From contig JANQOH010000057.1 of assembly GCA_028289725.1 (NCBI GenBank), forward strand, positions 1 through 6,162: a stretch of 6,162 bases of DNA. The letters are read 5' to 3'. Positions 1 through 5,321 of the stretch are shown here, piece after piece; within the stretch, counting starts at the first letter, position 1; each line of letters starts with the position of its first letter. A program made the position numbers and the translations under genes. The notes under the pieces were generated by a model that had not been told where the DNA came from, made no database searches, and was given only the letters and a program-made list of their open reading frames with translations. Origin of the DNA: Alphaproteobacteria bacterium. Its GTDB lineage: Bacteria; Pseudomonadota; Alphaproteobacteria; UBA7887.

Positions 1-5
1 CGTGC

Positions 6-1007
6 TTACGTGCCGTCTTGTGCGACCAGTTCGGCCGCGGCGCGCACAACGTCGCTGCCCGCGCCCGCTTGGCGCGCGGACTCGCCCAGATGCCGGCGCC
101 AGGCGCGTCCGCCGCTCCGGGCCTTGAACAAACCCAACATATGCCGGGTCACACTGTGCAAGGGCACACCGGCGGCCGTTTCGCGGTCGATATAGGGCAA
201 CATCCCCGCGACAACATCATGCCGGGCCGGCGCATCGCATAGCTCGCCGAAAATCGCTTCATCCGCCGCGGCCAACATGTACGGATTCTCATAGGCCGCC
301 CGGCCGATCATCACACCGTCAACATGCTCCAAATGCGCGCACGTTTCCGCCAAATCCTGAACCCCGCCGTTCAGGACAATCTCCAAGTCCGGGTAATCCT
401 GCTTCAAACGGTAGACGCGCGGATAGTCGAGCGGCGGGATTTCCCGATTTTGCTTTGGCGACAGGCCGGACAACAGCGCCTTGCGGGCGTGAATGACGAA
501 GGTGGCGCAGCCAGCGTCCGCAACCGTTTCGACGAAGCGCCGCAGGAACGCGTAATCCTCTTGGTCGTCAATGCCGATACGGGTTTTGACGGTGATCGGG
601 TTTCCGCTCGCGCGCCGCATGGCGCGGACACATGCCGCCACAAGCGTCGGCTCCGCCATCAGGCAGGCGCCCATGCGGACCCGCTGCACCCGGTCGCTCG
701 GACACCCGACGTTGAGATTGATTTCGTCATAGCCCCAAGCCGATCCGATCTCGGCACACCGCGCCAAATCGTCCGGGTCGCTGCCGCCAAGCTGAAGCGC
801 CACGGGATGTTCGCTTTCATCAAACCGCAAATGCCGTGCCTGATCGCCGTGCAGCAAGGCACCGGTCGAAATCATCTCGGTGTAAAGCAGCGTCCGCCGC
901 GTGATCCGACGCAAGAAGAACCGATCGTGACGATCGGTCCGGTCCATCATCGGCGCGACAGAAAGCCGGCGATCTAGCTTGGGCGGCAAATCATCTCTCC
1001 AACGCAC
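6..1007 (-). CDS. dusA: tRNA-dihydrouridine synthase A (DusA)
   Basis: FMN-dependent enzyme that reduces uridine to dihydrouridine in the D-loop of tRNAs (U20/U20a for E. coli DusA), using NADPH; cytosolic. The 333-residue product has the full family length. Visible motifs: SVAPMMDRTDRH (residues 16-27, FMN-barrel start), LQLGGSDP (71-78), NLNVGCPSDRVQ (97-108) with the catalytic-acid Cys102, VKTRIGID (140-147) with the FMN-contacting Lys, IHARKA (172-177), LNGGV (212-216), GVMIGRAAYENP (231-242) and the C-terminal RHMLGLF helix region (288-294). The strong match to DusA rather than DusB/DusC comes from GCPSDRVQ, SGLSPKQNREIPPLDYPRVY and TRHMLGLF. The start is uncertain: the GTG at 1007 has only a weak ribosome site, while an in-frame TTG at 989-987 has GGAG about 7-8 nt upstream and would give LPPKLDRRLSVAPMM. 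The TAA stop is at 8-6. It stands alone here, 166 bp from the transporter gene upstream on the same strand. Confidence 0.96.
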   Translation of the reverse strand: MRWRDDLPPKLDRRLSVAPMMDRTDRHDRFFLRRITRRTLLYTEMISTGALLHGDQARHLRFDESEHPVALQLGGSDPDDLARCAEIGSAWGYDEINLNVGCPSDRVQRVRMGACLMAEPTLVAACVRAMRRASGNPITVKTRIGIDDQEDYAFLRRFVETVADAGCATFVIHARKALLSGLSPKQNREIPPLDYPRVYRLKQDYPDLEIVLNGGVQDLAETCAHLEHVDGVMIGRAAYENPYMLAAADEAIFGELCDAPARHDVVAGMLPYIDRETAAGVPLHSVTRHMLGLFKARSGGRAWRRHLGESARQAGAGSDVVRAAAELVAQDGT

Positions 1008-1173
1008 TGCGGAAACCGGACCCTATCACGGTGCAATCGACGCCGCATTTACCACGTTCGAGCGCTGGAGAAAATGCTGATTTCCAACCAAAGAAGTTCG
1101 GCGTAATACCCTTAAATAGTGTGGTTTTATTTCGATCGAACTCGCGCTCCGAAGCGGCACCGATATGCGGCGT
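1008..1173. other. Intergenic region between BASS transporter and dusA
   Basis: This 166-bp gap is richer in A/T than the flanking genes and has no convincing ORF. It must hold the end of the transporter transcript and the dusA promoter, both read on the minus strand. A weak sigma70-like pair on the minus strand is TTCGAT (around 1140-1135) and TATTTA (around 1118-1113) with about 16 nt between; I do not trust it. A perfect 10-bp palindrome TTCGATCGAA lies at 1131-1140. A 9-bp inverted repeat (ACGCCGCAT at 1040-1048, ATGCGGCGT at 1165-1173) brackets the gap. No G+C hairpin with a T-tract is visible. Confidence 0.5.
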
Positions 1174-2061
1174 TCAGCCGACTGGCTCCGCACCGCACTG
1201 GCCGTCAATTGGGAGGTGTCGGCGCAAAAACGCGATAAACACAAGCGCCGTGCCAAACATGATGAGACTGTATGTCGCCGCCGGCACCAGCACGGCGCCG
1301 CCGCCGAACAGAAGCGTGCCAACCGCGATCGCCAAGGTGCCGTTTTGCAGGCCGCACTCGATCGAAATGGCGATGCGTTGACGCAGGCCGGTTGCGAAAA
1401 GCCGCGCCAGCCAGAATGCGAGCGCCATCATGGCGACATTGAGCACCAGCGTGACCAAACCGGCACGGGCGAAATAGTCGACGATATTGGCTCGTTCGGC
1501 ATATATCGCACCCGCCAGAACCAGGACAAACAAGGCCGTTGAGACTTTGCGCGCAATCGGCTCGAACCCAAGTGCGAATTTTTCGGCGAAACGCCGGACG
1601 ATCATGCCGAGCAAGGCCGGCACGGTGACGATGACGAATACGCTGACCGCCGTCTTGGCGACCGAAATGTCCTCGCCGACCGCGCCGGACATGAACTGGC
1701 CATAGGCGAACACAACAATCAGCGGAATCGTCAAAACACACAGCAGACTGATCACCGCGGTGAGCGAAATGGAAAGCGCCACGTCGCCGCGCGCGAAGGC
1801 GGTCAGGATGTTCGATGTCACGCCACCGGGCGCGGCGGCGATGATCATGACGCCCAGCGCCAACTCCGGTTCGAGCGGCCATACGCTGACAAGCGCAAAC
1901 GCCACCAAAGGCAACAGCACAATTTGCGAGACGGCGCCGACCAAAAAGTCGCGGGGTTGCTTCGCGACGCGAACGAAGTCGTCGAACGTCAGCCCAAGCC
2001 CGAGCGCAAACATGATGAACGCCAGCGCAAGCGGCAGAATGACCTCGGTCACGAGTCCCAT
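1174..2061 (-). CDS. Bile acid:sodium symporter (BASS) family transporter
   Basis: Inner-membrane secondary transporter, probably Na+-coupled, of the BASS/SBF fold (ten helices in two inverted five-helix repeats). Bacterial members carry organic anions such as bile acids, pantoate or keto acids; the substrate cannot be read from the sequence. At 295 residues it is normal length. Hydrophobic stretches run through the protein, e.g. 6-25, 38-60, 66-88, 95-120, 136-155, 174-190, 202-222, 230-252 and 255-280. Diagnostic crossover motifs are present: APGGVTSN (77-84), with Ser83-Asn84, and IECGLQNG (234-241), with Glu235, Gln239 and Asn240, matching the family's sodium-site residues. The start ATG at 2061 has GAGGGG about 8 nt upstream. 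The C-terminal tail (LPIDGQCGAEPVG) is hydrophilic. It is probably monocistronic: the upstream neighbour is divergent and dusA follows after 166 bp. No metal or arsenite transport motif is visible, so it is not ArsB/Acr3 as far as I can tell. Confidence 0.9.
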   Translation of the reverse strand: MGLVTEVILPLALAFIMFALGLGLTFDDFVRVAKQPRDFLVGAVSQIVLLPLVAFALVSVWPLEPELALGVMIIAAAPGGVTSNILTAFARGDVALSISLTAVISLLCVLTIPLIVVFAYGQFMSGAVGEDISVAKTAVSVFVIVTVPALLGMIVRRFAEKFALGFEPIARKVSTALFVLVLAGAIYAERANIVDYFARAGLVTLVLNVAMMALAFWLARLFATGLRQRIAISIECGLQNGTLAIAVGTLLFGGGAVLVPAATYSLIMFGTALVFIAFLRRHLPIDGQCGAEPVG

Positions 2062-2352
2062 GGCGGTTTCCCCTCTGTCCCGTCAATCGGAGGCGGAAAC
2101 TTAAAGACGATTCTCGCCGCGCGCACCTACCTCGAACGGGAAAGCGCAAATGTTCGCGGTGTTTGAGTGGCTTGGCATTACTGGGGCGAGTCGCGCTGTG
2201 TTAGTTGTCGGCGACTTGGTATAAGTCTCAATAGTTGTGTTATGTCCCAATCACTACAACAATTTGTTATGCGGATGTATCTGTTTACTCGCCTTGCCCT
2301 TAATCGTGGGCGGAAAACTGAAAAATGCGGCCCGAAACAGGCTTTCGGGAGC
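2062..2352. promoter_or_regulatory. Divergent control region between BASS gene and lipoprotein-like gene
   Basis: Promoters for the leftward transporter gene and the rightward lipoprotein-like gene should both lie here, but I find no -35/-10 pair good enough to call. Frame 1 on the plus strand is open from a GTG at 2167 through in-frame ATGs at 2242, 2269 and 2275 into the downstream gene, so part of this stretch may be coding if an earlier start is used. A 6-bp inverted repeat (AGTCGC 2189-2194, GCGACT 2211-2216) and a stronger hairpin at 2331-2349 are present. From about 2195 onward the sequence is visibly less G+C-rich than the rest of the window. Confidence 0.4.
2331..2349 (+). promoter_or_regulatory. 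Hairpin directly upstream of the lipoprotein-like gene start
   Basis: Perfect 7-bp inverted repeat, CCCGAAA (2331-2337) and TTTCGGG (2343-2349), with a 5-nt loop CAGGC. It ends 3 nt before the ATG at 2353, and its 3' arm holds most of the only purine-rich GGGAG near that codon. If 2353 is the true start, the mRNA hairpin could mask translation initiation. If translation begins upstream, the hairpin lies inside the coding sequence and may mean nothing. No T-tract follows, so it is not a typical terminator. Confidence 0.4.
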
Positions 2353-2838
2353 ATGCCGTCGATTGGTTTCGCAATCCTGTTCGCAAGTTTCACGGCCTTG
2401 GTGGGATGCGAAGCGAACACCAGTGACGAGCTTTATGGAATGCCGGTCTATTTCGGGGTCGTCCCTGACAACGACGAAACACCAACTGTCAAATTCGTCG
2501 TTTCTAATCCGACGATACCGGGAACGTTTTCCCCGTGGGAAGGGTTTTCCATTTCACCAGAGGACGGCGAGTGCAACTCGACCGCTCTAACGGATTTTAG
2601 CTTGCCCGCCGAGTACATAGAGGCTGGGCCAATCGACATCCTAGATGGGGAAAAAGGCGGCACACTTGGCGAAATCGTGTCATTCCTTGGCGTTTTGACC
2701 GCCGCAGAACTCGTGCGAAAGGGGTACGTATCGACGAGCGACGCAACGCTCCCATACACCACTTGCGTCAGAGAGGCCTGGGGGACGTATTTCTATTACC
2801 TCATCAATTCCGCAGCGAACGCGGCGCGTAATCAATAA
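2353..2838 (+). CDS. Putative small lipoprotein, unrecognised family
   Basis: I do not recognise this protein. From the ATG at 2353 it is 161 residues. It begins with a hydrophobic stretch (residues 4-18) ending in the lipobox-like ALVGC with Cys19, so signal peptidase II processing and membrane anchoring are likely; Glu follows the Cys. The remainder is acidic and soluble-looking, with a Pro/Gly-rich early part, a Gly-Thr-Leu-Gly stretch near 104-107, and two further cysteines (Cys74, Cys138) that could form a disulfide. The start is unsure: the signal peptide from 2353 has no Lys/Arg before the hydrophobic core, while the upstream in-frame segment is basic (NRGRKTEK). Starts at 2275, 2269, 2242 (ATG) or 2167 (GTG) are therefore possible, though none has a good ribosome site. 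Base composition is less G+C-rich than its neighbours, suggesting recent acquisition or a lineage-specific gene. Its last 35 bp overlap the sigma factor gene on the other strand. Confidence 0.6.
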   Translation: MPSIGFAILFASFTALVGCEANTSDELYGMPVYFGVVPDNDETPTVKFVVSNPTIPGTFSPWEGFSISPEDGECNSTALTDFSLPAEYIEAGPIDILDGEKGGTLGEIVSFLGVLTAAELVRKGYVSTSDATLPYTTCVREAWGTYFYYLINSAANAARNQ

Positions 2839-3373
2839 CGCCGCCGCGGCGGTCGAGTTCGAACGTACAACAGCGGAGCAGCGCCTCCTTCAGCTTGGCG
2901 CGTCCGCGTTGGACCCGCGACTTCATGCCAGACGTCGACAGGCCGAGGCGGCGCGCGGCTTCGGCTTGGCTGAGCCCTTCAAGATCGACTAATTGCAGAG
3001 CCTCGGCGTAGGCCGGCGACAAATCTTTGATCATTGGCACGAGACACTGTGCAATGTCGGCGTTTGCAGAGGCGAGCTCTTCGTGGTCGGGGGCGATTTC
3101 GTCCTGGGGCTCAAGGGCCGCACGCGCCAATGCGCGCGCCTCGGCGGCGCGCCGGCGATGATGATCGGCGATCACATTGGACGCGACCCGCAGCATCCAA
3201 GCGGACGGCGAGCGAGCGCAGCCAAGTTCGGCCTTGTGGCGCACCAGGCGGAGCAGGATCGCCGACACCACATCGTCGACCGCACCCGGTTCGACGCGCC
3301 GGCGCACATAGTCGCGCAGGCGCGTCTCCATCGCCTTCCAAGCCGACGCATTCAAGGTTGCTTGGGTCGTCAT
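2804..3373 (-). CDS. sigZ: SigZ-like ECF sigma factor with C-terminal Cys-Cys tail
   Basis: Sigma-70 family, ECF-type RNA polymerase sigma factor of 189 residues. Region 2 spans about 10-78: DDVVSAILLRLVRH (33-46) is the core-binding helix and ASNVIADHHRRR (64-75) the -10-reading helix. Region 4 spans about 106-165, with the helix-turn-helix LSQAEAARRLGLSTSGMKSR (134-153). After it comes a short tail, RCCTFELDRRGGVIDYAP (167-184), resembling the conserved Cys-Cys...Asp-x-x-Gly...Asp-Tyr end I recall for SigZ. Cys168 and Cys169 are adjacent; Cys52 and Cys110 are the only others. The start is the ATG at 3373, preceded by GAGG about 7 nt away; the reading frame stays open upstream, but that would overlap the cadI-like gene. 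Only 13 bp separate it from that gene's stop, so the two are surely cotranscribed. No anti-sigma gene follows; the next gene is convergent and overlaps by 35 bp. ECF membership is secure, the SigZ assignment less so. Confidence 0.88.
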   Translation of the reverse strand: MTTQATLNASAWKAMETRLRDYVRRRVEPGAVDDVVSAILLRLVRHKAELGCARSPSAWMLRVASNVIADHHRRRAAEARALARAALEPQDEIAPDHEELASANADIAQCLVPMIKDLSPAYAEALQLVDLEGLSQAEAARRLGLSTSGMKSRVQRGRAKLKEALLRCCTFELDRRGGVIDYAPRSLRN

Positions 3374-3386
3374 CGGCTTGCCTCGA

Positions 3387-3815
3387 TCAGGCGCAGCACG
3401 CGCCTTGTTCGGCATCCGCCGATGCCGCTTCGGGGACCAACGGCAAACCATCCGGCGTGTCGTCGGTGATATGGTACCATTCCCAGCGCAGGCCCTGCGG
3501 CTCGTGCGACCATAATTTATTCTGTGTCGCATGGCAGCAGACGGTTTCCTCTTCGATTTCGTCGAGGACCCCTGCCGCGGTCAAGCGTTCTTCGGCTTCG
3601 GCCACTTGATCCGGATCGAACACCTCGACGCCGAGGTGATTGAGCCTTTCGTCCGCATTCGGGTTCTCAAACAGCACCAGTTTCAACGGTGGTTGGTTGA
3701 TCGCGAAGTTCGCGTAGCCCGGCCGCCGCTTGTGCGGTTCCGCCTGAAAGATCTTCGAGTAGTAGGCGACCGCTTCGTCGATATCGCGGACATTGAGCGC
3801 CAGTTGAACGCGCAT
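3387..3815 (-). CDS. cadI: ArsI/CadI family heavy-metal resistance metalloenzyme (VOC fold)
   Basis: Vicinal-oxygen-chelate (glyoxalase/dioxygenase-like) protein of 142 residues. Characterised relatives are ArsI, an Fe(II)-dependent C-As lyase that removes methyl or aryl groups from trivalent organoarsenicals, and the cadmium-induced CadI of mycobacteria. Motifs: RVQLALNV (2-9), AYYSKIF (17-23), RRPGYANFAI (30-39), PLKLVLFENP (43-52), LNHLGVEV (58-65), TVCCHATQNKLW (91-102), GLRWEWY (108-114). The expected metal triad would be Gln4, His60 and Glu112; the Gln at the first position matches my memory of mycobacterial CadI, where other relatives have His. Cys93-Cys94 is the pair that binds the trivalent arsenical in ArsI. 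A second pair, Cys140-Cys141, closes the protein. The start ATG at 3815 has a near-ideal AAGGAG 7 nt upstream. It is first in a two-gene unit with the sigma factor, 73 bp after livF. Whether the substrate is an organoarsenical, cadmium or another thiophile cannot be told. Confidence 0.9.
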   Translation of the reverse strand: MRVQLALNVRDIDEAVAYYSKIFQAEPHKRRPGYANFAINQPPLKLVLFENPNADERLNHLGVEVFDPDQVAEAEERLTAAGVLDEIEEETVCCHATQNKLWSHEPQGLRWEWYHITDDTPDGLPLVPEAASADAEQGACCA

Positions 3816-3822
3816 GGCTCGT

Positions 3823-3828
3823 CTCCTT
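3823..3828 (-). promoter_or_regulatory. Strong ribosome binding site of the cadI-like gene
   Basis: AAGGAG on the minus strand, 7 nt before the ATG at 3815. It fixes the start and is the best Shine-Dalgarno match in the window. Its upstream end overlaps one arm of the inverted repeat at 3827-3847. Confidence 0.75.
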
Positions 3829-3847
3829 GGGTGAGTGCTTTACCCAA
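3827..3847. repeat. 6-bp inverted repeat upstream of the cadI-like gene
   Basis: TTGGGT (3827-3832) and ACCCAA (3842-3847) form a perfect inverted repeat with a 9-bp spacer, centred about 22 bp before the start codon. It touches the ribosome binding site, so it could be a repressor operator or a weak mRNA stem. The length is short enough that chance cannot be excluded. Confidence 0.4.
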
Positions 3848-3850
3848 TAA

Positions 3851-3875
3851 GACGCGCCAGGACGCCGATGGACGC
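3851..3875. repeat. Three GACGC direct repeats phased at 10 bp
   Basis: GACGC occurs at 3851-3855, 3861-3865 and 3871-3875, exactly 10 bp apart, i.e. about one helical turn. On the minus strand these read GCGTC and lie 36-60 nt before the cadI-like start, where a promoter or activator site would sit. The first copy read 5' to 3' on the minus strand (GCGTCC) is followed by 15 nt and then CGTCTT, a spacing compatible with ECF -35 and -10 elements, but I do not know the target motif of this sigma group. The repeats fill most of the 73-bp gap after livF. Confidence 0.5.
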
Positions 3876-3888
3876 AAGAAAATTCGAT

Positions 3889-4554
3889 CTAGGTGCCGGC
3901 CTCGGCCACCGCGCCCTTTTGCACCCGGCCGCGTTCGATCACGTAGAGATCGTCGATCAAGTCCGACGAATGCGTTGAGTCCGACTCGGACAGAAGGACG
4001 GACAGGCCCTGGGACTTGAGGCGCGAGAGCACCTCGACCAGGCGGCGGGCGAGCGCCGGGGCCACGCCCTCGAACGGCTCATCGAGCAGCACGAGCTGCG
4101 TGCCGGGCACCAGCGCCCGCGCCAAGGCGACCAGTTTTTGCTGGCCGCCGGATAGCTGCATGGCCTTGCGTCCGGCGAAGCCCTCGACCTCGGGCATGAG
4201 TTTGTAAATCGACGCCAATCGCTGGTCGACATCGCTCAGCTTGCACGCCCAGGCGGGCACCATGACGTTTTCCTGAACCGTGAGTTCCGGAACCAGCCGC
4301 CGATCTTCCGGCATATAGCCGATGCCCAAGCCGGCGCGGACATGCGCCGGACGCGGCGCCAAATCGTCGTTTTGAAATCGGATCACGCCGCTTTGCGCCG
4401 GGATGAGCCCCATCACGCTGCGCATAAACGTGGTCTTGCCGGCCCCGTTTCGCCCCATCAAACCGGTCAACGTGCCGGGACGCACATCCAACGCGACACC
4501 CTCTAGGATGCTGGCCGAGGCGATCGAGACACTCAGATTGTTGACTGACAGCAT
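3889..4554 (-). CDS. livF: Branched-chain amino acid-type ABC transporter ATP-binding protein LivF
   Basis: Cytoplasmic ATPase that pairs with LivG to power uptake through a LivH/LivM-type permease. Family features are clear in the 221-residue product: Walker A GRNGAGKTT (34-42), a LivF-type Q-loop region with GIGYMPEDRRLVPELTV (77-93), the canonical signature LSGGQQ (134-139) and Walker B LVLLDEPFEG (154-163), with the catalytic Glu in LDEP. At the switch position LivF usually has VEQN; here it reads LSESDS (188-193), putting Ser where Gln or His is expected. I chose the ATG at 4554, 4 nt after the livG stop, because homologues begin near MLSVNNL. A GTG at 4566, overlapping livG by 8 nt and adding MGKA, is the alternative. 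It is last in the cassette. Substrates of this family include Leu/Ile/Val, other hydrophobic amino acids, amides and urea; which one applies is unknown. FEGVAP is unlike the TEGIQP I associate with UrtE. Confidence 0.92.
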   Translation of the reverse strand: MLSVNNLSVSIASASILEGVALDVRPGTLTGLMGRNGAGKTTFMRSVMGLIPAQSGVIRFQNDDLAPRPAHVRAGLGIGYMPEDRRLVPELTVQENVMVPAWACKLSDVDQRLASIYKLMPEVEGFAGRKAMQLSGGQQKLVALARALVPGTQLVLLDEPFEGVAPALARRLVEVLSRLKSQGLSVLLSESDSTHSSDLIDDLYVIERGRVQKGAVAEAGT

Positions 4555-4558
4555 CGCC

Positions 4559-5320
4559 TTACCCACGCCTGTGCAATTCAGGGCCGATCACATGCGTGCG
4601 CACATCGGCATCGGCGAGCACCTCGGCGGTTGGGCCATCGGCGATCACCCGGCCGTCATAGAACGCGATCACCCGCGGCGCGTAGCGTTCGACGACTTCC
4701 ATGTCGTGCTCGACGAACATCACCGTCATATTCGCCGCATCGAGCACGGCCATGATAGTGTCCATCACCCCGCCCTTCTCGTCGGCGCTGATGCCGCTGG
4801 TCGGTTCGTCCAGCAACAACATCGAAGTGTCGCCGACCATCGCCATGGCAATGTCCAACAGCTTGCGCACGCCTTGGGGCAGTTTGCCGGCGACTTGATC
4901 CCGGTAGTCCTCGATGCCAAAGCGTTGAAGGACTTCGTCCGCGCTTTCGGCGATTTCCGGATTGAGCAGCGAGCGCCAGACGCTGAACCGAGTTTTTCCG
5001 GCAACGCCGAGCGCCACCAGCATGTTGTCGAACACGGTGAGCTCGGGAAAGATCTGCGGGATCTGAAATGAGCGATGCACGCCAAGGCGCATAATGCGGC
5101 GCGGATCCAGCCCGGTAATCTCATGCTCATTATGATGAATGGTGCCGGAATCCGGTTTTAGATATCCGGTTACCAGATTGACGAAGGTGGTCTTGCCGGC
5201 GCCGTTCGCGCCGATCACGCCAACGCGTTCGCCACTATTGATTGTTACCGAAACGTCGCTCGCCGCGACGACAGCGCCGAAGCGTTTCTCAAGTGCTTGG
5301 GCTGAGAGAACCGCCGCCAT
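4559..5320 (-). CDS. livG: Branched-chain amino acid-type ABC transporter ATP-binding protein LivG
   Basis: Partner ATPase of LivF in a hydrophobic amino-acid-type importer; cytoplasmic face of the inner membrane. The 253 residues match the family length. Walker A is GANGAGKTT (37-45), the Q-loop RSFQIPQIFPELTV (83-96) with Gln86, Walker B MLLLDEPTSG (167-176), and the switch loop VEHDM with His205. The C-terminal VIAFYDGRVIADGPTAEVLAD (217-237) is typical of LivG. The signature is odd: LPQGVRKLLDIAMAM (147-161) in place of the usual LSYGxQR or LPYGxQR followed by LEIARAL. Gly150 survives, but the Gln and the Arg/Leu context are lost. The start ATG at 5320 lies 1 nt after the livM stop, with GGGGGAA upstream inside the livM end. 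The TAA stop at 4561-4559 sits 4 nt from the chosen livF start, so translation is very probably coupled. Confidence 0.94.
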   Translation of the reverse strand: MAAVLSAQALEKRFGAVVAASDVSVTINSGERVGVIGANGAGKTTFVNLVTGYLKPDSGTIHHNEHEITGLDPRRIMRLGVHRSFQIPQIFPELTVFDNMLVALGVAGKTRFSVWRSLLNPEIAESADEVLQRFGIEDYRDQVAGKLPQGVRKLLDIAMAMVGDTSMLLLDEPTSGISADEKGGVMDTIMAVLDAANMTVMFVEHDMEVVERYAPRVIAFYDGRVIADGPTAEVLADADVRTHVIGPELHRRG

Positions 5321-5321
5321 G

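Noticed and set aside
761..773. 13-bp word GCGCCAAATCGTC shared by dusA and livF (second copy at 4356-4368)
   Set aside because: Both copies encode Asp-Asp-Leu-Ala/Asp-Leu-Ala in unrelated proteins; chance codon agreement.
324..977. Long plus-strand open frame of 217 residues opposite dusA
   Set aside because: It lies wholly antisense to the well-supported dusA, has no recognisable motif, and is a composition-driven shadow in G+C-rich DNA.
1174..2061. BASS transporter as an arsenite exporter linked to the cadI-like gene
   Set aside because: The protein has BASS sodium-site motifs but I see no Acr3 features, and it is separated from cadI-sigZ by an opposite-strand gene.
2841..2852. 12-bp palindrome CCGCCGCGGCGG just after the lipoprotein-like stop, as a terminator
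   Set aside because: It has no loop or T-tract and encodes the Asp-Arg-Arg-Gly-Gly part of the sigma tail; coding explains it.
3374..3532. N-terminal extension of the sigma factor from an upstream start
   Set aside because: It would overlap most of the C-terminal half of the cadI-like gene, encodes a low-complexity basic segment, and the ATG at 3373 has a good ribosome site and matches ECF length.
2993..3609. Two plus-strand open frames of 158 and 191 residues opposite the sigma and cadI-like genes
   Set aside because: They are Arg/Ala/Pro-rich shadows of clearly identified minus-strand genes.
4403..5071. Plus-strand open frame of 222 residues opposite livF/livG
   Set aside because: Antisense to conserved ABC ATPase motifs; His/Arg-rich shadow without domain features.
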